Notes: a model not told the origin generated them from the sequence alone. A DNA stretch of 64,000 bases from Coffea arabica (GCF_036785885.1 NC_092323.1:13152501-13216500); one strand, 5' to 3'; counted from the stretch's first letter, positions 36,330-48,539 are shown. Numbers and translations: made by a program.

Positions 36330-36569
36330 TTAGCAGGCCAAGCTTATCAAGCTAGGGACATAATCAACCTCTAAGTGTTTGTCCAAAGCACGTCGCATTT
36401 CCGACTCTTTTGCTTCTTCAACTGTTTGATGCTCAGGATCACATAGAACCAGAAAATTTCTACCATAATACTTCTTCCTCGCTGCTACCAAGAGCTCCCC
36501 ACTTGTTTTGTTGCATGTGGAAAACTTTTTTGCCAACCATGCATGTGAGAAGGATACAATTTGAACCAC
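36330..36569 (-). pseudogene. F-box/FBA fragment 3 (C-terminal end only)
   Basis: About 60 readable codons equal the last part of an FBA domain: GELLVAARKKYYGRNFLVLC, DPEHQTVEEA, then LEVDYVPSLISLAC and stop. It aligns with the end of F-box gene 2. The F-box and most of the FBA region are missing upstream (36,570-37,000 shows none). Its 3' flank is conserved with that of gene 2, so it is the surviving tail of a former tandem copy. Confidence 0.8.
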
Positions 36570-37724
36570 TTACACTGTGATGGAAACCAATAATTTGGCA
36601 AGAACAACTTCATCCATTTTACCAGTTACATGTACTCTGTATCTGTGTGTAAATAGTGATCTTGATGTTAAAAATGGCAGGCTTCAAAGGTTCATGGGAT
36701 CAATCAAATTCAACCATCCAATACTTCTTCAATTTTCTGGTCCCCTGGGACAATTAATTGATGATACCATATCAAAATCTATTCCAAATATCTAAAAGAA
36801 AGCACATATATACAGTAAATAAACCACGAAAATACTGATTATGCTCAGAAACTGGAGAAGAGAGAACCTATGTAAATGGGATACTTGAAGGAGCAACCCG
36901 AAGGAGAAAAACCATTAAATTGTAATTTTTAAGAGATTTTAAGTATGATATAGGTATTTTCTTTTGGTCATATGTCCCCATTAAACAATTCTTGAAACCA
37001 TAGAATGATTTATATATATATATATAATCATAGGGTGATTTTTTGTTAATAGTTTAAGGGGAGCTTAAAAGGGCAAAAAGAAAAAGGGGACTAGGTACGT
37101 CACAGTCGGTTGACTAATATACTTACTAGTCATGCTAGGTTTTGGGAACATCATTAAAGTGTATACTATAATTTCATTGCAAGTGTTTTCAGAGCGTATT
37201 TGAACCAATAGCGGTAATTACAACAGTTGCTTTCCATTCTACATAAAATGATAGGAGATTATGCCAACTCCTGATTTCGATTCTATTAATGGGTCAAAAC
37301 TAGAAAATATATGAAAGAATGGTGTGATTCTACAAGGTTTTGCCAAGAGTTGCAAACGGAACAAAACTCAGCAAGGGTCTAAAATAACTTGAGCTCAAGT
37401 TAGAAGACTTTTGAAGTCAACCAAAATCCAAAAATTTCTAACAGTTGAATTTGTCGAAACAGCTAACAAACCAGCATGAGGTCCTTGATGAATAAAAAGG
37501 ATCTAGAGCCAGACCACTAATTTGGCTGGAGAGAAGCAAAGACTGAATTGACAGAATTAGAAAGTTTATGAAAGAATAATTTGAACTGATCAACTTTATC
37601 GACAAACAAATCCTCCCGCTTTACCATCCAATCGAATCCTCCCTCCTGAGGACCAGGCATCGCTAGTGCAGATTTCAAACAAACCAAGCAGGACCTTGCA
37701 TTTGGTTGTAGCTAATCAGGGCAG
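36570..37724. other. spacer between fragment 3 and F-box gene 4
   Basis: AT-rich, with a TA microsatellite near 37,010. No gene recognised. Confidence 0.45.
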
Positions 37725-39035
37725 TCATGAAACCTGTCCTTGGGGAACTTTTACTTCAGCATTCTCTTCCTGTATATAGAGTCTGTCCTTGGAGAACTTT
37801 TGCTTCAGTATCTCCGGAGGGATAACCGAAGCTAAGCTCGCAACATAATCTGCTACAACGTACCTGTTAAAATGTACACGTTCCAAAACCACCCCATTCT
37901 GATCTTCAACTTTTTGATCCTCTGGGTCAGAATGAAATACAACACCTTGATCAGAAACTAGCAAGCTCTTCCCGGAGGCTGTGACTCCTGTAGTTACATT
38001 GGATAGCGGCTTAATGTAACTCACAGGAGGAAGTACAATTACTTGCTTCATCCAGGAGATCCCTAGCCTGTCTTTTTTCATCACCCACACCACATTCTGA
38101 CTCGAGGAATTCGTGCTGAATATAGACAGTGATCCTTGGAATACTCCTAGATCTATATCCAGTAGACATTCGACAGTATCAGCTGGAATCGGGATTTCTT
38201 CAATTTTTTCTTGGACCATGTCAAACACATTTAAAACTGCAGAAACCGAGTTCCAAACCAACCAGTAAGGAAACCCGTTATGAACCACCAATGGGCCTCT
38301 GAAAAGATGGTGGGGACTATGAGAAGGATTTCGTACACTAAATGTTTTCCAAGAATCGTTACTTAGACTATATATCTCAACCAGGAACTCAGAACGGTGC
38401 ATGTCCATAATTTTCACGACTTTATAGTCATCACTCACAGGGTCAAAGAGAAAGCACAGAATAGTACTCCAAGGATAGCTTATTCCGCAGTAATAACCGG
38501 GTGGAAGTGCCCTATATTGTCGCAAAGCCGGGTTGCATAGGTATACCATAACTCTTGAACGGCAAGAATAGCTGCAGAACTTGAAAAAACAAATTATCCC
38601 GTCAGAGCAACCAGCGATTTTGAGTTTACCTTCTCGAAATATTATCTGTGAAGCTGCAGGATTCTCAGAACCATTTATCAGTGTCACCATCTGATTCAGG
38701 GATCGGTCGAAATCTTGATTTTCTTGGCAGGTACCGGTAGAGCAGTAACCAAGCCTCTCACTACCGCTTAGGAGTAAATTCTTGAAGCCACAGAGATTTT
38801 TCACTGAATTTTGTAGCTGTGATCGAATAAATCCGCGGTCTGACGTTATAAGTTTCTGCCAAACCTTACAGACGCAAGAAAATCGAACGAGGATCTTGAC
38901 AGGGAGTCTAGACAATATGTCAATAGCGACATCATTAGGCAAATTAGGCAGCAGTATTGACAGTGTATCCTCCATCGGTTCGTTAAGTTTCTGACATCCC
39001 GGAAGGCAAAAGCAAGTATGATTTGTTTTACTCAT
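37725..39035 (-). CDS. F-box/FBA protein 4 of the cluster
   Basis: Intronless, 436 aa from the ATG at 39,035 (MSKTNHTCFCLPGCQK). An in-frame ATG at 38,975 (MEDTLSILLPNLPND) would give a start more like the paralogs. The F-box (LPNDVAIDILSRLPVKILVR and onward) follows at about residues 32-74. FBA marks: GCSDGIICFF, YLCNPALRQYRALP, DYKVVKIMDM, VEIYSLSNDSWKTF, VVHNGFPYWL, LNVFDMVQEKI, VVWVMKKDRLGISW and YVVADYVASLASVIPPE. The longer N-terminus would carry a Cys-rich FCLPGC motif. A tail of about 30 residues follows the FBA domain. Predicted SCF receptor, target unknown. The CNPALRQ wording groups it with genes 5 and 6. Confidence 0.88.
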   Translation of the reverse strand: MSKTNHTCFCLPGCQKLNEPMEDTLSILLPNLPNDVAIDILSRLPVKILVRFSCVCKVWQKLITSDRGFIRSQLQNSVKNLCGFKNLLLSGSERLGYCSTGTCQENQDFDRSLNQMVTLINGSENPAASQIIFREGKLKIAGCSDGIICFFKFCSYSCRSRVMVYLCNPALRQYRALPPGYYCGISYPWSTILCFLFDPVSDDYKVVKIMDMHRSEFLVEIYSLSNDSWKTFSVRNPSHSPHHLFRGPLVVHNGFPYWLVWNSVSAVLNVFDMVQEKIEEIPIPADTVECLLDIDLGVFQGSLSIFSTNSSSQNVVWVMKKDRLGISWMKQVIVLPPVSYIKPLSNVTTGVTASGKSLLVSDQGVVFHSDPEDQKVEDQNGVVLERVHFNRYVVADYVASLASVIPPEILKQKFSKDRLYIQEENAEVKVPQGQVS

Positions 39036-41931
39036 GGAAGGACCCAAAAAACAAGATTAAGCACCAATTTTCAAGGGATGCGAAACTACAAAATTTCTGA
39101 ATTTAGAACCACAAAGTGACTTGAACCAGAACTTGTTATATTGTCTACGCTAAATAGAAGATGCAAGTTCCAAAATTGAGGGATGGTTGGCTTGGATGGT
39201 AAGGTGGGAGGCATTATAAGTAACAAATTCTGGATTGAAGACCTCCGATTCATAAAAGGAAAAACACAAGTTTCCAAAATTTGTGATTCACCCTAATGTG
39301 TTTACAATTTCCAAAACCCAAAAAAAAAAAAAAAAAAAAAAACTACCAGAAGAAATGGCAATAGAAGCTTTTCTAAAAATAACAGAATTCGATTTTAAAC
39401 CAAAGACTATATGCAAAGCACATCACTTGCCTTGTTACCCAAAAGAAAAAAAGAAATAAATAAAAGGCACATCAAGCAATAATTGGAAATAAAAAATAAA
39501 TTGACTCCTGGTCTTGTTTCCAACTTTCCATGGAATGGCCTTTTTTTTCTTTTTTAAAAAAAAAAAAAAAACTTCCCGTCTCTCACCACACCCTTTTCAT
39601 CTCCAACTTGAGGCTCAAATATTATTTGGTGTTCAGGCCTCTCGTCTAAGCCAATTATTACTTTTACTATTATTTCTAACTCGTAAATTTTCATCATGAT
39701 AACATAATATTTATGTGAAGTTCTTTCTATTCTTCTCGGCATCCAATCTTAAGTTGATTGTTATAAAGTAATTAGGGAAAAAATGTTTACGAACAAGAAA
39801 TCATAAATTTACTTCAGAACCTGAGATCAGTGTTTTTTAATCGATAGCTTAATTAAAACCCCATAATAGAATAAGATGAAAAACTAGTCGAACCAAAAAA
39901 AAAAAAAAAAAATAATGTCTTAACAAAGTGGTTAATCAAATTTGATTTGCAAGTAATTCAATTTTCTAAACAAGCCCAACGTCATTGGTTCATCCTTTGC
40001 ACCAAAATTTCCTGTGTGTTAGCTTGCAGTGGAAAAGCCTGCTTATGCGTACAAATTCAAAATTCCCATGAATGGAACCAAATTTTTGTGTCTGCAATTG
40101 AGAATTGGCCAAGCACATCGAAAAAAAGTCCAGCTGATTAGACGACTCCTGCAGTAATTCTTGTTCTACATAACTCCATAGACACAAGTTTCAGATTGTG
40201 TGATGTACAACCAATGGTTATTAACTTTGTAATAGAAATGAGAATTTCTCAAGATATCACTCTGTTCGCAAATGAAATTGTGGGAAATCCCTCTTCTTAT
40301 ACGATGAAGAAGATCAATTTGCATACAAATAAATGCTTGATAGTTCAGATCTGCCAAAGAAAATCGAACCAATATGTCGTCAGTCTCAGAATGGTTAACA
40401 AGTTCAGTATTGAGCACATACATAGAGAGATTTTGATCTGTTAAAATTTGGCAGCAATTGCTTAGTCATCTCATTTAACAATAATGCATTGCTAGTCAAG
40501 TACAAAATCAGGTCTATTAGAGCCAAGAAGAATCTTTACTACATGACCCAATTTAGTGGACTGATAATCGGACCTGTTCCAATTCAAAATCAGTATGAGC
40601 TTTGTATATCACTGCATTAATTTGTCAGGAACTAAAATTAAACTCTGTGTTTGCAAAGAGAAACTGGAAGCCATACTTGAGCAGGTATCCATCAAATTTG
40701 CCTCTTGTCACCGGTTAAACATCAAGCAAATAAAGAACTTCACAAGTAACTGGAATGACTCTCAAGTCTCAACTAACCAAGCTTCTTCTTGTTTCCATAT
40801 TAATAGTACCATCTTAATATATTCATTGTTTAGCATTGACACCATTACTGAATCTTCTATCACCAGGGAATATAGAAACCAACGTGTTCAGCAGCAAACT
40901 CTGTCCAAATTTATACACTTCTCTCGACTCTTTGATTCTCCAAATCATACCAAAATTGCATCCTCTCTCTTGATGTATCTCCGGTGTTCTGTGACAGATA
41001 GGATGGACATCCTAATAATCTGGGGGTGCAAGTCATTTCATCCAAGGAAGAGGCAAGGAAAATCAAACAAAATAAAAGAAACAGAAAAGAGAAAAGAAAC
41101 CGGCTCCTGATTTTGATTCCTGTGTGGACATGGAATCCTCATTGGTCAATGAGATTAACTTGAGCTCTGATTTCAATGCCACCTTAAAACTTGAGGGTGA
41201 GATCAATCTGTCTGGTGAAGAGAGAATGGTAGAGATTCAAAATCAATAGGGCATTCCAAAATTCCATCCAATTGATCACAAATTTGCTAATTTGAATGTT
41301 TGTGCAAACATTCTTAAGAAATGGAAACGATCCTTGAGGACTGGTTTTTCAAATCAAACTTTTCCACCCCAAAATACACTCGAGTAAAAGTAAAATATGA
41401 ATCAGAACATCATTCTGCAATAAGACAAGTACTTGGTTGAATTTGACTTCCAAGAAAATAATTTTCAAAAGGTTCCCAAATTTATTGCTTCCTCTGTAGC
41501 GCCAAATTCTCTTCAGCCTGTACCATGATTTCTTTGCGCATATAACTTCAAAACCAAAAAATTGATGTCTGCAGTTGAAACATTCTCGAGTCGATGCGGA
41601 TCAGTTGTTTGTTGTCGATCAGCCAACGAAAGTCAGGCAAACTAGATCAACTACAGCAGATTAGACGAATTTCAGCAGTAACAGTTTATCTATAATACAG
41701 AAATCCATAAAATATTATGTTGGTCCAATCCTATTTACTAAATTGGGTCACCTGATGTATTCTCTTATTTCCAGGTAACCATTCGACTCATTAATCATGG
41801 AAAATGCAATAACATAACTTGTTTCCACCGTCAAAGAACACAAGCGTAGAATAAAAGTACTTGACATAGAACGGATCATGGACATTCAAAAATAGCATGA
41901 TAACTCACACATAATTATACGTTCTTTTTGA
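39036..41931. other. 2.9-kb spacer between F-box genes 4 and 5
   Basis: Contains poly(A/T) runs near 39,320, 39,541 and 39,897. About 40,100-40,180 resembles about 41,635-41,720, so part of it is a second copy of an F-box downstream flank. An F-box gene may once have stood here. A 171-codon plus-strand frame at 40,595-41,110 has no family features. Confidence 0.45.
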
Positions 41932-43221
41932 TCATTTCTTACACAGGAAAAAAGTGAACATTCTTGATAAGAAACTCGACTGAGTGGAATAGCTTCTCTT
42001 AGCTTTGTTTTTGTCCGTCTCCTCTCTTCCATTAAGGACTTGTCTCTGATAGAAGTTTTCATCAGCAGGAGGGAAAACAGAAACTAAGCTTGCAACATAA
42101 TCAGCTACAACATACTTGTAGGCCTCCCCATACTCCAAACGCACCCCATTTTGATACCCAACTGTTTGCTGTGCCTTTGGATCATATAAATAGACATGGC
42201 CAATACAAGAAGCTACCAAATTCTTCCCAGAGGTAGTGACGCCTGTCGCTCTGCAGGATAGCAGGCTGAAGAACGTAGTTCCAGGAATTAGCAGTTGCTT
42301 TGTCCAACAGGTTCCTGTCCTGTCTTCCTTCATCACCCATACTGTATTCATATTTGTGGAAGTACTCCAACCAAATATGGAAAGGGATCCCTGGAATAAT
42401 TCCAGTTGAGGACATTGGATGCCATCTGGGATAGGAATTTCTCGAATATTTTCTTCAACCATGTCTAATACATTCAAGAAACGAGTCCAGTCGTTTGCTC
42501 GCTGAGCCAACCAATAAGGAAACCCGTCATGAACTACTGGCCTATCGAAAATTGAAGTTCTTTGGTCTCTGGGAGGAAGAATTTTCAAGCCAAGTTGTTT
42601 CCAAGAATTGTTACTCAAACTATACAACTCAACCATGAATTTTGCACCCCAATTTATAATTTTCACGACTTTGTAGTCATCACTCACTGGATCTAAGAAA
42701 AAGCACACCACTGTATTAAAAGAATAGCTTCGGTTCTGGTAATTACTGGATGGAAGGGCCCTGCATTGACGTAAAGCCGGGTTGCATAGATAAATCATAG
42801 GTTCTAAATTCCTACTTGAACAGTTTGAGTGGAAGATCCAATAAAAACATATAATCCCATCACAACAACCAGACATGATGAATTTACCTTCTTGAAATAT
42901 CACTCGACAGCCAGGTAAATTCTCAGTCGCATGTGCGAATTTCTTCATCAATTTTTGGGGTTGAAGATCGGGAATTTTGTGGCAGGGACATTTTGTAGAA
43001 CCTTCATCATTCCTTAGGAGTACATTCTGGAAGCAACTGAGATTTTTAATGGAATTATGTAGCTGAGAATTCATAAAACCACGGTCTTTTGTGATGAGAT
43101 TTTGCCAAAACCTACATACGCAACAAAATCGAACCAGGCTCTTGACAGGCAATCTACACAATATTTCAACGATGATATCATTAGGCAATTCTGGCAATGA
43201 TGAACTTGAACTTTTCATCAT
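41932..43221 (-). CDS. F-box/FBA protein 5 of the cluster
   Basis: Intronless, 429 aa from the ATG pair at 43,221 (MMKSSSSSLPELPNDIIVEI), chosen because paralogs start 10-15 residues before the F-box. An in-frame ATG at 43,296 is an alternative. F-box: LPNDIIVEILCRLPVKSLVR and onward. FBA marks: GCCDGIICFYW, YLCNPALRQCRALP, DYKVVKIINW, VELYSLSNNSWKQL, VVHDGFPYWL, LNVLDMVEENIREIPIP, NTVWVMKEDRTGTCW and YVVADYVASLVSVFPPAD. The tail ends SFLSRMFTFFLCKK, shared with gene 6. Predicted SCF substrate receptor, target unknown. The sequence has no break. Confidence 0.9.
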   Translation of the reverse strand: MMKSSSSSLPELPNDIIVEILCRLPVKSLVRFCCVCRFWQNLITKDRGFMNSQLHNSIKNLSCFQNVLLRNDEGSTKCPCHKIPDLQPQKLMKKFAHATENLPGCRVIFQEGKFIMSGCCDGIICFYWIFHSNCSSRNLEPMIYLCNPALRQCRALPSSNYQNRSYSFNTVVCFFLDPVSDDYKVVKIINWGAKFMVELYSLSNNSWKQLGLKILPPRDQRTSIFDRPVVHDGFPYWLAQRANDWTRFLNVLDMVEENIREIPIPDGIQCPQLELFQGSLSIFGWSTSTNMNTVWVMKEDRTGTCWTKQLLIPGTTFFSLLSCRATGVTTSGKNLVASCIGHVYLYDPKAQQTVGYQNGVRLEYGEAYKYVVADYVASLVSVFPPADENFYQRQVLNGREETDKNKAKRSYSTQSSFLSRMFTFFLCKK

Positions 43222-44051
43222 GACTTCGTTGATTTTGTGGTGGCTGGTGATATGGTGGGTGGATTTTGTATATTGCAGACCCAAAAGATGTTGCATTTGA
43301 AGAAATTTTAAGCTTTCTTGGCATGAGGAAACCAAAGAAAACAAATAAAAACAGAGGAATTTCCTATACCTCCACTAAGACTTTCTTTAGTCTTTCATGA
43401 AATAATTGTACTCACTCTCCACAACTAGTACAATAGAGAAGCACCTATGTATATTCAAGATTTTGTTGAACAAGAAACAATTAGAACAAGTAACTCCTAA
43501 ATATATGCTAAGTACCCTAAAAGATAAATTACCAAAACATGGCTGGCTAGATTGAAAGTGGAAACTTCAACTTCAACCTTTACGGAGCTTGATAATTGGA
43601 AACTACTAAATATGAACATTCAAAATATAGTACTTAAAGTAAAAGTATTTGTGGGCTGGTTTTCAAACTAAAACACACAAAAGATAGAAATCAAATAAAA
43701 AATGAATGTCATGATGCATTTAGAGAAGTACTTAGTCGAATTATGACTTCAAAGAAACAAAATTTCTAAAGGAGCCCGAATCTATTGCTTCCTCTCTTAC
43801 ACCAAGTTTGCTTTAGCCTGTGCTAAATTTGATTTTCAAAATGAGCCAAAACTTTCCTGATTAGCTGCAGCAAAATTTTTGTGACTTGCAAACTGCAGTA
43901 AGTAGTCAGAGCTTTAATTCCAATAGACTTTACTACTGCAGGAATTCAAATTAAAAAAAGATCAGTCCATCTTCCTTGCAAAAATAATAGCTGAAACTCT
44001 GAATCAAAATGGCTAAGTTGAGTGTTAAATTCATACTTCAACTCTGCTGCT
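43222..44051. other. spacer between F-box genes 5 and 6
   Basis: Promoter side of gene 5. About 43,720-43,840 matches about 41,440-41,530 (shared words such as ATTGCTTCCTCT), so it is a duplicated downstream flank. No other gene seen. Confidence 0.55.
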
Positions 44052-44446
44052 CGCAACGGATCTTCTGTCCCGCATCCTGTGCCACTCTCTGTTCCACTTT
44101 TTATTATATTGTTATTTCTCCTATATAAATATCATGTTTTAGTTCTTTTTTGTTTCTTTAAGATCCAATAACTATTAATTGAGTAATACACAAAATTTAA
44201 CAAACTCAAAAAATCAAAATGCATAAAAATGAGATTTTGTAATGAATTTTCTGCTATATTTTTTAATTTTCTATTATATATTGCTTTTTTTAAACTGCTG
44301 TATTTATTTTTTACTCAATTAATAGTTATTGAATTTTAAGAAAACAAAAAAAAAACTAAAACATGAAATTTATATAGGAGAAATAACAATATAATAAAAA
44401 GTGGAACAGAGAGTGGCATAGGGTGTGAGACAGAAGATCCGTTGCG
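44052..44446. mobile_element. 395-bp fold-back MITE (Mutator-like)
   Basis: Nearly the whole element is two inverted arms of about 135 bp. Both open CGCAACGGATCTTCTGTC and are about 90% identical, including CACTCTCTGTTCCACTTTTT. A short AT-rich loop lies between. Direct repeats CTGCT flank it (44,047-44,051 and 44,447-44,451); a longer target duplication is not evident. There is no coding sequence. It lies just 3' of split F-box gene 6, within about 70 bp of its stop codon. Confidence 0.75.
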
Positions 44447-44513
44447 CTGCTAAAGCCAAGAATCATTATTACATGATCAAACTTAATGGACATTGGAGAA
44501 GGTTCTTTTTCTG

Positions 44514-45623
44514 TCATCTCTTACACGAAAAACAAGCAAACATTCTTGACAGAAAACTAAACTGATGAGAATAATTTCTCTCTGATTTGTTATTGTACTT
44601 CTTCACTCTTTTGTTAAAGATACTAAAAATTACTTTTCTGCGGGGGATGATTTCATCAGCAGGCGGAATAACAGAAACTAAGCTCGCAACATGATCAACT
44701 ACAACGTAGTTGTGGGGCAGATCACCTTCCGGAAACACCCCATTTACAATCTCTACTTTTTGTTCCTTCGGGTCATATAACAAGGCATTGCCTTGAATAG
44801 TAGCTATCAAATGCTCCCAGGAGGCAGTGATCCCCATTGTTCGGCATGACAGCGGGATGAAGAATGAAGGGATTCTCAGTTGCTTTATCCAAGTGATTCC
44901 TGTCCTGTCTTCCTTCATCACCCATATACCAAACTGAATTTTGGAAGTCCAACCAAACATGGAAAGAGATCCTTGGAACAATTCCAGGTGAGGACCTTGG
45001 ATGCCATTTGGAATAGGAACTTCAACAACATTTTCTTGAGCCATGTCTAATACATTCAAGACAAGAGTCCGCCAGCCCTGGTCACTTACATGCCAAGCTA
45101 ACCAATAAGCAAGCCCGTTTTGAACCAATGGCCTCCATGAACCAGAAACTGTATGGGCACTAGGAGTAAGAATCTTCAAGCTAAATGGTTTCCAAGAATT
45201 GCTACACAAACTATATATCTCAGCCATGAATCCCGGACGCCTATGTATAATTTTCAGGACTTTGTAGTCATCACTCATTGGATCAAAGTAAAAGCATACG
45301 GTTACCTCGGAATCTCTTGGCACCTGGTAATTGCTGGGTGGAAGAGTCCTGCATTGTCTTAAAGCTGGGTTGCATAGGTATACCATAAATTTCGAATCTG
45401 ACCTGGAACATTTCCTGTGGAAAAAACATATAATCCCGTCACAACAGCCAGACACGTTGAATTTACCATCTCGGAAAATTAGCCTGCAGGCAGGTGAGTT
45501 CAGGGAAGCCTGTGCAAAATTCTCTGTCAACTTTTGGGGTTGAAGATCAGAAACTTTGTGGCAGGTGCATGTTTTAGAACTTTCGTCACTGCTTACGAGT
45601 GCATTCTCCAAGAAACTAATATT
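44514..45623 (-). pseudogene. F-box gene 6, 3' part (split by a 15.6-kb insertion)
   Basis: An open frame carrying the entire FBA domain but no F-box and no ATG near its beginning. Marks: GCCDGIICFF, YLCNPALRQCRTLP, DYKVLKI, AEIYSLCSNSWKPF, LVQNGLAYWL, LNVLDMAQENVVEVPIPNG, FGIWVMKEDRTGITW and YVVVDHVASLVSVIPPADE, ending SFLSRMFACFSCKR. The missing 5' part lies at 61,197-61,370 in the same orientation. Counting one copy of ATATT, the two parts total 1,284 nt, a whole number of codons and close to sibling gene 5 (429 aa). The FBA frame is still open, so the break is fairly recent. Any transcript would need a new promoter. Confidence 0.88.
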
Positions 45624-45694
45624 CCGTTTGGATTTGAGAGTTTTTCAAAAACTTGTTTTTCATCTACAATGTTACAGTAAAAATTTTACAAAAA

Positions 45695-47015
45695 TGATAG
45701 GGCATAATTTGTTGTTAATTTTATGATTAATTTCCCTCTTTATCCTTGCTAAATATTGTTTTAATTGTTGAAATGTACTTATATTTGGTATTTGGCCCTA
45801 ATTACAGGAAGTGGAGCAAACAAGTGCTAAAAAGGAGACTTTATTGAGAAAAACACTCCACACATGGGAAGTTCTAAAAGGAAATACAAGCCGGGCTCCA
45901 CAGGATGCTACAAAAAGAGATTTCCTATCTTTATGCTGAAAAGGGTGGACTTGTACTAGGAATCTTACGGGTAAAGAGGAAACTAAAAACAAGGACTTTG
46001 GCAAAGCTCCAATGCTTTGGCCCTTGGACTCTCAATTCAGTGGGGATCACTAGAGATAGCATTAGACTTTCTTTTGGCTTTAAAAAGGGAGAAACGTACA
46101 GAGGGTTGAGAGCTTAGTTTTAGAGACAATTCAGTTTTCTTTCTTTTCCTGATTCATGCGTTCTCTTTGGTTCGTATGTACGCCAGAAGTATTGTGACAA
46201 TCTTGCGTGGGTTCTCCTCAATAGGGATGAACTAAATCCCTTCTTCTAGTCAAGAACAACGGAGGATTTGGTTCGACTTAAATTGTGAGATCTAATCGAT
46301 TTTAGCTTTCCTATTATTTTCTGGTATCCGTATATTTTCTGCTTTATTTTCTTATGGTTATTGTATTATTCAATTGTCCTGGGCCCGGATGTTAGATTAA
46401 TTCAATAATCTAGAGCCAGTTAGAATAATTAAATCCGTAATTGTTTGCTTGTTCTAAATTAGTGGTAACTGACATAGTCAAGATTATGTCAGGGAAATAT
46501 ACGGGCTAATTCGTAGACAACCCTCATAGCGTATTGTTTGGTTAGAACAGGGTTTCTCTAAATCTTAGGGGAATTGTGAAATTTAATTCTATGGTCGTAC
46601 CTAAGATTATTTTGTAATTAGGGCAATAGCTGACGGTCGTACCTTAGCTATCGATAATTACGGAGGAATTGATTGTCATCATTTGTTTGACAATTATAAC
46701 TTGTTTATCAGTTTATATGTGAAATATTCTTGCATCGATGATCAATTAGAAGAACCATTTCCGAAGTTGCTGCTTGACTAGAGTTGTCTAATACTATTTG
46801 AGTTTCTATAGTTTGCTATTTAATTTTTATTTAATTATAATATTTGATTAGTATAACTTATTGATAATTTTCCTAAAATCCCCCATTGTTAATTTGAACT
46901 CTAAAAGAGACAAATATCCCCAATCCCTGTGGATTCGACCCTACTTATCACTATCTACAGAAATTATAATTTGTTTGAGCAGGTATTTATTATTGCACAG
47001 GTTCGGCACCTGTCA
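45695..47015 (+). repeat. element A 5' LTR
   Basis: 1,321 bp, starting TGATAGGGCATAATTTG and ending GGTTCGGCACCTGTCA. The same total length is recovered from the two parts of the 3' LTR. Confidence 0.9.
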
Positions 47016-47020
47016 ATTTT

Positions 47021-47038
47021 TGGCGCCGTTGCCGGGGA
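47021..47038 (+). promoter_or_regulatory. element A primer-binding site (tRNA-Asp)
   Basis: TGGCGCCGTTGCCGGGGA, five bases after the LTR. It is complementary to the 3' end of plant tRNA-Asp including CCA, the usual primer of Athila/Tat-related elements. Confidence 0.9.
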
Positions 47039-47123
47039 CTGGTGCCAGATTCATTTGTTCCTTTTTGAGTTCACCTTGTTTTCATTTTTAATTTATTTTT
47101 CTCTTATTTTTTTTATATAGTTT

Positions 47124-48158
47124 ATGGCTGCTAACATTCCGTATTTTGATGATAGACTGGATTTTATTCCTGAATGGGGTTATGAGACTCATGTTTTTCC
47201 TAATGATCAATGGGCTGTTGCAAATTGTGGAACTTATTTTGACTCAGGTTATTCAACCGACACATGCCCCGCATTTCAAGATAATCTAAGGGATCCAATT
47301 GATACTTTTGGAGATTTTTCACCTCGATTTCAAACGTGGTATGACCCTTACCCAAACAGGTATGATCAAGGATGGTGGGATAATTTCAATTTTAATTATG
47401 CGACCGGGCCAATGGATTTTCAATAGCAAGAGTCTCAACAACCACCATCCATGTCAGGTATGTCTCTTCAGGAATTGATTGAATTATTTGCTACTAATAC
47501 ATATCGATTTCATCAGGAGACACAAGCGAGCCTTCGCGACCTGGCGGATCAAATGAAACAATTGACATCCAGGATAGCGCGATTAGCTTCTCACCTTGAA
47601 GAATTGCCCTCACAAACCAATATCAACCTTGAAGAAGATGAGAGTGCAATTGTTCGGCCAAATGACATGGAACTGCAAGAGTTTCGAGAAAACGGATTTA
47701 AAGATGCAGTTGAAAAGGAAACTGAAGTGCAAGAAATGAGACCCCAGGATCAACTCGTTCAAGTGAATGAATCCAGTGAACAATCTCCAAATGCGGTGAC
47801 ATCTCCTTCATTCCTTCATCAATATTCTCCTGACTCCTATTCTTCAACTCCTGTTACTGAAATTGATTTTATTATACCAGAAAATTTGAAATTTCATGAC
47901 AGGAATAAGTTAAGAGTGGAGATGGCAAGATATCTTGAACCAATAAATGCAAGTGAGGGAGGAGTGGATGAAGAATGGAGATCACTGCTTGATTATTTGG
48001 CGCCATCAACTAGTTCATGGAAGCTCGTAGCTCGTGTGCTCAAGGATTACTCTATTTACGAGGGCTATCAGGATTATATAAAGGATGAAGCACTGAAACG
48101 AGCCACAAGATTTTATCCTCCCTGGGCAAATATGACAATGTCTAGTCAAAGACGTTAA
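47124..48158 (+). other. element A gag-like region
   Basis: Homologous along its length to the gag-like region of element B, with conserved wording such as QTWY, YDQGWWDN, FNYATGPM, SGMSLQELIEL, NASEGGVDEE, the DYSIYEGYQDY motif and LKRATRFYPPW at the end. A Glu-rich acidic middle is shared too. It represents only the C-terminal side of a Ty3-type Gag; the main capsid domain is not seen. The region is broken (about one break). Confidence 0.75.
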
Positions 48159-48292
48159 AGAAATGCGCTTTTTGGGAGGCAACCCAAATATTAGTTTTAT
48201 CGTTTTTCGTTGTTCATTACTTTCATTTTGTCGTTTCTCATTTGGGTGGTAGTCGGTCTTAATATTTTCCTCTACTGTGATCAGGAAGTGCA

Positions 48293-48373
48293 ATCTTGAC
48301 GTGCCCACGCGGTGTTTGTATCTCCTAAGGCCAGTGGAGGTTTTATAATCTTGGCGTGCCCACGCGGTGTTTG
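48293..48373 (+). repeat. CGTGCCCACGC repeat pair in element A
   Basis: ATCTTGRCGTGCCCACGCGG occurs at 48,293 and 48,348 (55-bp spacing). GCGTGCCCACGC is itself an inverted repeat able to form a tiny hairpin. Element B has the same core in its 75-bp tandem array at the same relative place. Confidence 0.75.
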
Positions 48374-48539
48374 ACGACTCGAAACACAAAAAAATTAAAA
48401 AAAAATTAAAAATTCACATTGAGAAAATTCAAAAACTCCAAAAAAAAACATTTTTTTTTCTTTTTCTTCAAAAATTCAAATTTTGAAATTTTAAATTCGG
48501 AAAAAAATTGGAAAAAAAAACCCCAAAACCATTTTTTTT

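Noticed and set aside
40595-41110. 171-codon plus-strand open frame in the F-box spacer
   Set aside because: No domain, low-complexity-free but unrecognisable wording, no splice or promoter context; it overlaps a duplicated F-box flank and is antisense to the array.
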